Below are positions 1 to 6,737 of a DNA stretch of 64,000 nucleotides, piece by piece (within the stretch, counting starts at the first letter, position 1; every line of letters begins with the position of its first letter). The notes below the pieces were generated by a model that was given only the letters and a program-made list of their open reading frames with translations, searched no databases and had not been told where the DNA came from. The translations under genes were made by a program, and so were the position numbers. Source of the DNA: JAHQVK01 sp036788295 (GTDB taxonomy: Bacteria; Myxococcota; Kuafuiibacteriia; Kuafuiibacteriales; Kuafuiibacteriaceae); the NCBI GenBank assembly GCA_036788295.1, contig DAIQNR010000003.1, positions 62,001 through 126,000 of the forward strand, written 5' to 3'.

Positions 1-1169
1 GCGACCGAAAAGAAGCCCTTCATTCGAAAGAGGTCCAAGCCCTTCTCGGCGAGCAGCCCGCTCATCCACGCGTTCATGCGCTCCGGGTCCACCTCGCCCT
101 CGCGCTCGATGCAGACCGCGCCGACGTCGTCGTCGTGCTCGTGCTCGGCTCGCCAGGTCCGCTCGCGTACGGGCGGCACCGGCTGCCCGTCCGGACCGGT
201 GAGGGTGAGGCCCAGCTCGTGGGCGTAATGCTCGGCGTAGATCGCGACCCTCGTCGGCGCTGCGGTCTCGACCCGGTACGTTCCCGTCGCCGGGATTCGA
301 ACATGCCGGTCGGCGACGATCTCGGAGCCGGGCAGGCCCGCCTCCGCCGGCTCCGCGAAGCGCCGCAGCGCGCGTTCGGCCCCCCGGCGCAGGCTGTCGT
401 CGTCGGCGCCGATGTCATCGAAGCGGACGAGCGACACGAGCGGGTCGGGGCCCGCTGCGCATCGCAGCTCGTGGGACCCGCCGCGCAGCTCGTACACGCC
501 GGTCCACTCGAACGGGTACTCGGGCTCGAGGAAGTCGGGGCGGCGGTCGAGCATGCCCTCGAGGTCGAAGGCTCCGAGCCCGAGGACCGCGTCCACCGGG
601 ACATCGGCGTGCACGCTCCGGTGGATCTTCGCCATCGGGTTCATCTGCCGCAGCCGGGACTCGAGCCGGTCGAGCGCGTCGGGCCCGAGGAGGTCGGCCT
701 TGTTGAGGAGCAGCACGTCGGCGAACCCGATCTGCTCTTCGGTCTCCTTGCTTCGGCCCAGCTGCTGCTCGAGGTGGTGCGCGTCCACCAGGGTGACGAT
801 CGCGTCGAGCGAGTAGGCCTCCTGGATGTCCTCGTCCATGAAGAAGGTCTGCGCCACCGGCCCCGGGTCGGCGAGGCCGGTGGTCTCGATGAGGACCCGA
901 TCGAACTTGGCTCTTCGCTTCTCAAGGTTTGTGAGGACCCGGATGAGGTCGCCCCGAACGGTGCAGCAGATGCATCCATTCGTGGTCTCGAAGATCTCCT
1001 CGTCGGTGCCGATGACCAGCGCGTCGTCGATGCCGATGTCGCCGAATTCGTTCTCGATGACCGCGATGCGCCGGCCGTGCTCCTCCTTCAGGATCCGGTT
1101 GAGCAGGGTCGTCTTCCCTGCGCCCAGAAAACCGGTGAGGATGGTGACTGGGACCCTCGGCGACGTCAT
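1..1169 (-). CDS. COG0523/CobW-family GTPase (putative metal chaperone), 3' end beyond window
   Basis: G3E-class GTPase of the COG0523 family, whose members insert or deliver metals (zinc, cobalt, nickel) in the cytoplasm. Seen: Walker A GFLGAGKTT at residues 13-21, ENEFGDIGID at 39-48, the family metal motif CICC at 66-69 (after NG), and an NKADL guanine-specificity motif. Near the C-terminus is a short His/Asp stretch (HEHDDD), as in many zinc-linked members. The ATG at 1169 gives the usual N-terminus (MTSPRVPVTILTGFLGAG). The frame stays open to base 1, so only the last residues of the CobW C-terminal domain are missing. It is transcribed away from a second COG0523 gene at 1301. The metal cannot be told from sequence. 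Confidence 0.9.
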   Translation of the reverse strand, partial: MTSPRVPVTILTGFLGAGKTTLLNRILKEEHGRRIAVIENEFGDIGIDDALVIGTDEEIFETTNGCICCTVRGDLIRVLTNLEKRRAKFDRVLIETTGLADPGPVAQTFFMDEDIQEAYSLDAIVTLVDAHHLEQQLGRSKETEEQIGFADVLLLNKADLLGPDALDRLESRLRQMNPMAKIHRSVHADVPVDAVLGLGAFDLEGMLDRRPDFLEPEYPFEWTGVYELRGGSHELRCAAGPDPLVSLVRFDDIGADDDSLRRGAERALRRFAEPAEAGLPGSEIVADRHVRIPATGTYRVETAAPTRVAIYAEHYAHELGLTLTGPDGQPVPPVRERTWRAEHEHDDDVGAVCIEREGEVDPERMNAWMSGLLAEKGLDLFRMKGFFSV

Positions 1170-1300
1170 CAGTGCGATGATGCGCACACGCAATCGATTT
1201 GCAAGTTGAAGTTGCGGCCCGGGGGCGTCGTTGGTGGGTCCCGTGGGGCGCGGCCCGAGAAAGCTGGCACCGCCGGCGCCCGGCTGGCACCGTCCCCGCC
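1170..1300. promoter_or_regulatory. Shared divergent upstream region of the two COG0523 GTPase genes
   Basis: This 131-bp region between two divergent GTPase starts must hold both promoters. It has one AT-richer island, with the near-palindrome GCAATCGATTTGC at 1190-1202 centred on the perfect 8-mer AATCGATT (1192-1199), followed by a repeated TTGC at 1200-1215. An operator serving both genes would fit, but I cannot match it to a known Zur or other metal-regulator consensus. Confidence 0.35.
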
Positions 1301-2254
1301 ATGGGTCGCGTGCCGGTCAACGTCATCGGGGGGTCGCTCGGGGTGGGCAAGACGACGGCCCTGCGCCACCTGCTCACCCAGCGGCCGCCGGGCGAGCGGT
1401 GGGCGGTGCTGGTCAACGAGTACGGCGAGGTCGGTATCGACGGCGCGCTCATCGGGGAGCCCGGCGAGGTCGTCGTCCGGGAGGTGGCGGGAGGCTGCAT
1501 CTGCTGCAGCGCGGGGCTCATGTTTCGGGTCGCGCTGGTGTTGCTCCTTCAGAAGGTGCGGCCGGACCGCCTGCTCATCGAGCCGACCGGTCTCGCCGAC
1601 CCGGGCGGGCTCTTCGAGACGCTCGATGCGCCAGGAATCCGTGAGGCGGTGGAGCGGCGGACGATGTTTGCACTCGTGGATCCGAGCCGCCCGCTCAGCG
1701 AGCCGGCCGCGGCGTGGATGGAGGCCGCCGACGTCGTCCTGCTGAGCCGGGTGGACCTCGCCGCGCCCGCGGACGTGGAGGCGGTCGAGCGCCGGGCCCA
1801 GGCTGCGTTTCCGCCGAAGCGCCATGTCGGCCGGGTCGAGCGGGGCGCCGTTGCGGTGGAGCTGCTCGACTTGGTGCAGGACCGAGGCGGGGCCGAACGC
1901 AGCCCCCTCGATCTCGACGGGCTCGAACGGGCGGAGGCGCCGCTCGATCCGGGGTCCCGGCGGTTCCACCGGGGCTCGCTCGCCTCGACCCTCGGCTTCG
2001 TGTTCCCCGCCGACCGGGTCTTCGCCGCCGGTGCGCTCGAGTCGCTGCTCGATCGATGGTCGGCGAAAGCTGGCCTGCTGCGAGCGAAAGCAGTCTTGCA
2101 TACCGACCGCGGCTGGCTCGCTTGGGACGTGCTCCCCGGCGAGCGGTCGAGCTGGCCGAGCCCCTACCGTCGGGATTCCCGGATCGAGCTCTTGGTCCAC
2201 CCCGAATGCGATTGGGACCCGGGCGACTTCGAGGCTGGGCTCGCCCGCTGCTGA
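1301..2254 (+). CDS. COG0523/CobW-family GTPase, divergent partner
   Basis: Second COG0523-type GTPase, 317 residues. Walker A GGSLGVGKTT lies at residues 10-19, NEYGEVGID at 39-47 and the metal motif CICC at 66-69, followed by the IEPTGLADP switch. The guanine-specificity motif is degenerate: where the neighbour has NKAD this protein has SRVD (in LLSRVDL). The C-terminal half keeps a CobW-C-like region (RRFHRGSLAS... GWLAWDVLPGE). The frame is open from 1199, but the ATG at 1301 puts the N-terminus at the family position. It converges on the thiolase gene 13 bp away. Metal and client are unknown; low-zinc allocation is an inference from the family. Confidence 0.87.
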   Translation: MGRVPVNVIGGSLGVGKTTALRHLLTQRPPGERWAVLVNEYGEVGIDGALIGEPGEVVVREVAGGCICCSAGLMFRVALVLLLQKVRPDRLLIEPTGLADPGGLFETLDAPGIREAVERRTMFALVDPSRPLSEPAAAWMEAADVVLLSRVDLAAPADVEAVERRAQAAFPPKRHVGRVERGAVAVELLDLVQDRGGAERSPLDLDGLERAEAPLDPGSRRFHRGSLASTLGFVFPADRVFAAGALESLLDRWSAKAGLLRAKAVLHTDRGWLAWDVLPGERSSWPSPYRRDSRIELLVHPECDWDPGDFEAGLARC

Positions 2255-2267
2255 CCGGACTCGGCGC

Positions 2268-3482
2268 TCAGACCCGCTCGAACAGGGCGGCTTCGCCCTG
2301 GCCCACCCCGACGCAGAGCGAGGCGATGCCCCGGCGCCCGCGGCGCCGCCGCAGCTCGAACAACAGGGTCGCCACGAGCCGCACCCCGCTCATCCCGAGC
2401 GGGTGCCCGAGCGCGATGGCCCCGCCGTTGGGGTTGACGTCTGCGAGGCGGTGCCCGAGCCCCAGCCTTCGAACGACGGCCAGGGTCTGGGCGGCAAAAG
2501 CTTCGTTGACCTCGAAGACGTCGATCTCCTCGCCGTCGAGCTGGTGCCGGGCCAGCAGCTTCTCGACCGCCGGAACCGGTCCGATGCCCATGATCCGAGG
2601 GTTCACCCCGGCCGATGCCGCCCCCACCCACCGGCCGAGCGGGTCGCCCCCCAACCGGCGCAGGCCCTCCTCGGAGGCGAGGACCACGCAGGCGGCGCCG
2701 TCGTTCAAGCTGCTCGCGTTGCCGGCGGTGACGGTGCCCCTCGGCCGGAACGCGGGCCGGAGGCTGGCGAGCTTCTCCTCCGTCGCGTCGTCCCTCGGGC
2801 CCTCGTCGCGCTCCACCGCGAGGGGGTCCTGCTTCTTTCGGGGCACGGGGACGGGGATGCGCTCGGCGGCGAAGAACCCGGTCGCCTCGGCGGCGAGGGC
2901 CCGGCGGTGGCTCTCGGCGGCGAAGCGATCCTGGTCCTCTCTCGAGATGTCCATCTGCTCGGCGAGGTTCTCGGCGGTCTCGCCCATCGACTCGAGCGGG
3001 AACAACGCCTCCATGCGCGGGTTCGGAAACCGCCACCCGAGGGCCGTGTCGAAGGCGGTCTGGTTGCCCCGCGAAAACCCTTCTTCCGCCTTCCCGAGCA
3101 CCAGCGGGGCCCGGCTCATGCTCTCGACCCCCCCGGCGAGCACGAGCTCGGCCTCCCCGAGGGCGATGGCGCGGGCGCCGGCGTTGATCGCGGCGAGCCC
3201 GGAGGCGCAAAGCCGGTTGACGGTCAGACCGGGCACGCTGTTCGGGAAGCCGGCCAACAGGAGGGCCATCCGGGCGACGTTGCGGTTGTCCTCACCGGCC
3301 TGGTTGGCGCAGCCGACGACGACCTCGTCGAAGGCCGCGCCCGGGGCTCCGGTGCGCTCGAGCGCGGCGCGAAGCACGGTGGCGAGCAAGTCGTCGGGGC
3401 GGACCGCGGCGAGCGCGCCTCGGTGGCGGCCCACCGGGGTGCGGACGGCGTCGGCCACGAAAACGGGGCGGGGTCCAGGCAC
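2268..3482 (-). CDS. Acetyl-CoA C-acyltransferase (thiolase, 3-oxoadipyl-CoA thiolase-like)
   Basis: Degradative thiolase, 404 residues, the normal length. It cleaves a 3-oxoacyl-CoA with CoA in the last step of beta-oxidation or of an aromatic/adipate pathway. The catalytic set is complete: Cys92 in NRLCASGL, His360 in GGAIALGHPLGMSG and Cys390 in CVGVGQG. NPNGGAIALGHPLG and VNEAFAAQ are typical of the PcaF/FadA group. Translation probably starts at GTG 3482 (VPGPRPVFVADAVRTP), with no clear Shine-Dalgarno sequence. No other beta-oxidation gene is adjacent, though an acyl-CoA dehydrogenase and an enoyl-CoA hydratase occur elsewhere in the window. The substrate is not determinable. Confidence 0.93.
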   Translation of the reverse strand: MPGPRPVFVADAVRTPVGRHRGALAAVRPDDLLATVLRAALERTGAPGAAFDEVVVGCANQAGEDNRNVARMALLLAGFPNSVPGLTVNRLCASGLAAINAGARAIALGEAELVLAGGVESMSRAPLVLGKAEEGFSRGNQTAFDTALGWRFPNPRMEALFPLESMGETAENLAEQMDISREDQDRFAAESHRRALAAEATGFFAAERIPVPVPRKKQDPLAVERDEGPRDDATEEKLASLRPAFRPRGTVTAGNASSLNDGAACVVLASEEGLRRLGGDPLGRWVGAASAGVNPRIMGIGPVPAVEKLLARHQLDGEEIDVFEVNEAFAAQTLAVVRRLGLGHRLADVNPNGGAIALGHPLGMSGVRLVATLLFELRRRRGRRGIASLCVGVGQGEAALFERV

Positions 3483-3572
3483 CCGAAAAGGCGTGCCACG
3501 GCGCGGCTACGAAGTCGAACCGATCGGGCGCGGCGGTGTGGGCCGGCGAGATGGTGCAGGTGATTTCGCCCC

Positions 3573-3587
3573 GGGCCCTTAGGGCCC
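3573..3587. terminator. Possible hairpin terminator after the 3594-5084 gene
   Basis: Perfect inverted repeat GGGCCC-TTA-GGGCCC, starting 6 bp past the stop codon of the minus-strand gene at 3594. There is no T-run, so an intrinsic terminator is uncertain. It may simply insulate that gene from the thiolase gene downstream. Confidence 0.3.
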
Positions 3588-3593
3588 TGCCCC

Positions 3594-5084
3594 CTACTTG
3601 GAGGGCATCATCTGGGCCACCGCGGCCGCAAGCTGCGCGATCTCTTGGGGAAGCCACAGCTGCATGACGACCCCGCCGTCGGACAGGGCGCGGCCGGAGA
3701 AGCCGAGGGGAGGGATCGACCCGAGCAGGAACCGCATGGGGGCGAGCTCCGGGGGCAGAAAAGCGGCGGCGATCGGCGCGATGCGGAGGAATCCCTCGAC
3801 CATCCGGGGCTGGAACATCTTCGCCCGGGTGGCCTCGAGTCCGGCGATCGCGGTCGGCTTGCCCTGCTTCGACGTGGCGGCCAATGTCTCGATGGTCGCG
3901 TCACCGGCGCCGACGGCGAACACCAGCGTCCTCTTGTCCACCGTGCCGTACCAGAGGGGCTGCTCGAAGGCGGAACGGAGCGCGGGCGGGAGCTCGTCGT
4001 TCGCGCGGAGGTCCATGCGGACCCCGCGCAGCGAGAGGCCGCCCACCTTGCGGGGCTTTTCGTTCTTCATGGCGCTCACGCGAGGTCCGTCGTCGCCAGC
4101 GGCGAGCGCCATGCCGAGGATCTGGGTGAGCGCTTCCGTGGATTTCGTTATCGCGGCCACCGCGGCCTCGGCGTCGCTGCAGCGGCCTTGCCCCAAGATT
4201 TGGACCGGCTCTTGTCCGGCGGTCACGCTGACCCCCATGCTCCCCTGGTCGCAGTCGCCGCCGTCGGTCAGCACGACGTCGAGCAGCGCCCGAACCGCCT
4301 CGTCCACCTCCGCCGACCCGGACGTCTTTTGCTTGGGCTTGGAGCGGCGACGCAGCTCCTGGAGGCGCTTTGCGTGCTTTGCGTCCCCTCGGCTCCCGAC
4401 GACGAGCGCGTAGTCGCCCGGAGGGAGCCCGGTGATGAGCGGCTCGGTGGTGTTCGCCTTCATCGGGCCCAGCTTCGCGAGGGAGGAGCCGGGCTCAGGG
4501 GAGACCTGTACGAGCAGGTTCAAGCCGCCCGGACCGATCTGAAGACCGAGGATCCCCCGCGAGCCGAGGTCGAGGTCGGCGTTCAGATCGTCCGACGCGA
4601 ACCACATCAAAGCGTCCGACCCGGCCAGGGCGCCGTCCGCCCGCGGCATCTTCACCTTCGCTTTCCCCTTCAGAGAGGCAGGGCCCTTGCGGGCGACCCA
4701 GCGGGCCCCCTTCTTGGTCAGCTGCCCCCCGGCCAACTGGGCCTGGGCGGCGAGCGCCTCCCCCTTCCCTCGGACCTCGAAGATGGCGACGACCCGGTCG
4801 TCGTCCCCGTTTTCCTCGAACCCGAGCCAGACCGGCTTCGAGAGGTCCACGTCGCGCGCCTCGGGGGGGAGCTGGGCCTTCAGCCAGCCTGGCTCCGTGC
4901 CGGGGGGCGCCAAGCCCGCGGCTGCGGCCAGCGCCTCGACCTTCTCGAGCAGGGCGGCCGGCTTCGGCACGTGAAGCACGAATCCCGCGGTGTCTGGGAT
5001 CTCGGGCGGAAACCCGGGGGTCTTCGCGAGCGCGGCGCCGGGGAACAAAAGCAGCGCGTTGAGCGCCGCGAAGGCCAACCTCAT
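3594..5084 (-). CDS. Predicted secreted protein of unknown function (DUF3352-like?)
   Basis: Not recognised. The 496-residue product starts with a clear Sec signal peptide (MRLAFAALNALLLFPGAALA, AxA cleavage near residue 20). The mature protein opens with a stretch about placing a domain at the surface (IPDTAGFVLHVPKPAALLEKVEALAAAAG). It is a long alpha/beta-looking chain with only two cysteines mid-protein and no transmembrane segment after the signal. The ATG at 5084 was chosen because it begins the signal peptide, though the frame is open upstream to about 5399. The general pattern (secreted, start like 'fvhvdpaalle', repeated halves) recalls DUF3352-type proteins, at low confidence. It is divergent from the peptidase gene at 5161. 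Confidence 0.75.
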   Translation of the reverse strand: MRLAFAALNALLLFPGAALAKTPGFPPEIPDTAGFVLHVPKPAALLEKVEALAAAAGLAPPGTEPGWLKAQLPPEARDVDLSKPVWLGFEENGDDDRVVAIFEVRGKGEALAAQAQLAGGQLTKKGARWVARKGPASLKGKAKVKMPRADGALAGSDALMWFASDDLNADLDLGSRGILGLQIGPGGLNLLVQVSPEPGSSLAKLGPMKANTTEPLITGLPPGDYALVVGSRGDAKHAKRLQELRRRSKPKQKTSGSAEVDEAVRALLDVVLTDGGDCDQGSMGVSVTAGQEPVQILGQGRCSDAEAAVAAITKSTEALTQILGMALAAGDDGPRVSAMKNEKPRKVGGLSLRGVRMDLRANDELPPALRSAFEQPLWYGTVDKRTLVFAVGAGDATIETLAATSKQGKPTAIAGLEATRAKMFQPRMVEGFLRIAPIAAAFLPPELAPMRFLLGSIPPLGFSGRALSDGGVVMQLWLPQEIAQLAAAVAQMMPSK

Positions 5085-5160
5085 GGGCACCGAGGTTAAC
5101 AGCCACCTTCCCTCCGGCCAAGCTTGCCCCGCGTCGAGCGAATCGGGCGAAGCTGTCACG

Positions 5161-6078
5161 GTGTGGACCATCGGGGTGCATGGAGGGGCGGGGAACATCC
5201 CCGCCCGCCTCGAGCTCGACCATCGGGACGGCTGCGCGAGGGCGGCGGAAGCGGGGGCCGCGGTGCTCGCCGATGGGGGCGAGGCCCTCGACGCGGTCCA
5301 GGCCGCCGTCCGCGTGCTCGAGGCCGACGAGCGCTTCAACGCCGGTCGGGGCGCGACGCTCGACCACCGCGGCCTCCCCGCGCTCGACGCCGGGATCATG
5401 CGAGGCCGAGACCTCGCCTACGGCGCGGTGGCGGCGGTGCTCGGCATCCAGCACCCGATCGACGCCGCCCGCGCGGTGCTCGAGGAGGGCGAGCACTGCT
5501 TGCTCGTCGGCCCGGGGGCGCTCGAGTTCGCCCGGTCCAAGGGGCTCTTGCTCACCTCTCCCGACCGCCACGTCACGGAAGCGGCCTTTGCGACCTACGC
5601 GCGCCAGAAGGCCCACCGCGAACGGGGCTACCACCGGCCCGCGACCGCGGAGTGGAGCCCCGACGAAGACGGGGATCACGGCAACACGGTCGGGGCGGTG
5701 GCCAGAGACGCCCACGGCGGCGTCGCCGCCGCGACCTCGACCGGGGGGACTCTGCTCCGGGCCCCGGGTCGGGTCGGGGACAGCCCGATCCCCGGCGCGG
5801 GGACCTACGCCAGCAACGAGCTGGGCGCCCTGAGCGCCACCGGCCACGGCGAGACCATGCTGCGGACGGTGTTCGCCTACCAGGCCCTGCTCGACCTGCA
5901 GCGGGATCCGAGCTCGGCGACGCTGCGGTCTCGGCTCGAGGCGATCCGGGACCGGGTCGGCGGCACCGGCGGAGCGATCGCGGTCCTGCCCGACGGCAGC
6001 TTTCTTTGGGAGCGCACGACGCCGGCGATGGGCGTCGCGTTTCGGCGGTCGGGCGAGGCGCCGGGCACCGGCTTCTAA
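5161..6078 (+). CDS. iaaA: Isoaspartyl peptidase / L-asparaginase (Ntn-hydrolase, T2 family)
   Basis: Plant-type asparaginase that hydrolyses beta-aspartyl (isoaspartyl) dipeptides and L-asparagine. It is made as a precursor that cleaves itself into alpha and beta chains. Seen: the N-terminal hallmark IGVHGGAGN, the NAGRGA-like FNAGRGATLDHRG, and the autocleavage site DHGNTVGAVARD with Thr176 as new N-terminal nucleophile, followed by TSTGG and GDSPIPGAGTYA. At 305 residues it has the usual length. GTG 5161 gives a start just before the conserved HGGAGN. No signal peptide, so cytoplasmic. It is probably used in repair or turnover of damaged peptides. Confidence 0.9.
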   Translation: MWTIGVHGGAGNIPARLELDHRDGCARAAEAGAAVLADGGEALDAVQAAVRVLEADERFNAGRGATLDHRGLPALDAGIMRGRDLAYGAVAAVLGIQHPIDAARAVLEEGEHCLLVGPGALEFARSKGLLLTSPDRHVTEAAFATYARQKAHRERGYHRPATAEWSPDEDGDHGNTVGAVARDAHGGVAAATSTGGTLLRAPGRVGDSPIPGAGTYASNELGALSATGHGETMLRTVFAYQALLDLQRDPSSATLRSRLEAIRDRVGGTGGAIAVLPDGSFLWERTTPAMGVAFRRSGEAPGTGF

Positions 6079-6170
6079 GCGTTGGTACGATGGGCTTGCC
6101 GAGCCGGTTTTGCCGTGTTAGCTCCCTCGCCCCTGCCGGGGGACCGCTCGGCACGCTGAGGAGAACCGCG

Positions 6171-6383
6171 ATGGCAAAATGCGAGCTCACCGGGAAGGCG
6201 CGAATGAGCGGCAACCTGGTGTCCCACTCCAACCGAAAGACCCGCACCGTACGAAAAGCCAACATCCGCTCGAAGCGGGTTTGGGATCCCGAGAAGGGCA
6301 TGTACGTTCGGATGAACCTCTCGACCCGGGCCCTCCGCACCCTCTCGCGGAAGGGCTGGGCGGTATTTGGCAAGCATGGTTGA
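6171..6383 (+). CDS. rpmB: 50S ribosomal protein L28 (cysteine-poor form)
   Basis: Large-subunit protein L28, 70 residues, with the conserved N-terminus CELTGK and SHSNRKT and the core KRVWDPEKGMYVRMNLSTRALRTL. A good Shine-Dalgarno sequence (GAGGAGA at 6159-6165) precedes the ATG. Only one cysteine (Cys4) is present; the second CxxC pair of zinc-binding L28 is absent. It sits directly before rpsR, separated by a single base from the chosen rpsR start, so the two are surely cotranscribed. rpmB with rpsR and without rpmG, rpsF or rplI is not the commonest arrangement. Confidence 0.96.
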   Translation: MAKCELTGKARMSGNLVSHSNRKTRTVRKANIRSKRVWDPEKGMYVRMNLSTRALRTLSRKGWAVFGKHG

Positions 6384-6384
6384 C

Positions 6385-6720
6385 ATGAATGACCGCGACC
6401 GAGATCGCGGAGACCGAGATCGCGGCGACCGAGACCGCGGAGACAAAGGCCCCCGCCGGGGCGGTGGCGGGCGCCGCACGCCCGGCCCGCCGAAGCGAAA
6501 GGTCGACCCCTTCGTCCTCGACAAGACCCTGCGGATCGACTGGCGGGACGCGAACACGCTCAGCCGGTTCATCACCGAGCGGGGCAAGATCGTGCCTCGG
6601 CGGATGTCGGGCCTGACCGCCAAGAACCAGCGCAAGCTGGCCAAGGCGATCAAGACCGCTCGGCAGATGGGTCTGCTGCCGTACGGCGGCCACAACGTCC
6701 CGCTGCGCAACTTGGTTTGA
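6385..6720 (+). CDS. rpsR: 30S ribosomal protein S18 with Asp/Arg-repeat N-terminus, no zinc ligands
   Basis: Small-subunit protein S18, 111 residues from ATG 6385 (ATG 6376 is also possible and overlaps rpmB). The S18 core is plain: IDWRDANTLSRFITERGKI, PRRMSG, AKNQRKLAKAIKTAR, LLPYGG. In zinc-type S18 proteins four positions are Cys, Cys, Cys and His (CxxC plus TGxCxxH). Here they read Asp41, Val44, Leu77 and Asn81, so no zinc site is possible. The first 30 residues form a charged extension built from three DRDRG repeats followed by a Gly/Arg segment. It ends 17 bp before the next gene. Confidence 0.95.
   Translation: MNDRDRDRGDRDRGDRDRGDKGPRRGGGGRRTPGPPKRKVDPFVLDKTLRIDWRDANTLSRFITERGKIVPRRMSGLTAKNQRKLAKAIKTARQMGLLPYGGHNVPLRNLV
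6397..6441 (+). repeat. Three tandem 15-bp repeats inside rpsR
   Basis: Three head-to-tail copies of a 15-bp unit (GACCGAGATCGCGGA and two near copies) encode DRDRG three times at the S18 N-terminus. In-frame units mean copy-number change would alter tail length without breaking the gene. Confidence 0.8.
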
Positions 6721-6737
6721 CCTCGCTCGGGGACCTG

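Noticed and set aside
1170..1300. Zur box for the GTPase pair
   Set aside because: AATCGATT dyad does not match a Zur consensus I can state with confidence; kept only as an unnamed candidate operator.
2268..3482. Complete beta-oxidation operon
   Set aside because: The thiolase is isolated; the hydratase and acyl-CoA dehydrogenase are about 28 kb away with many unrelated genes between.
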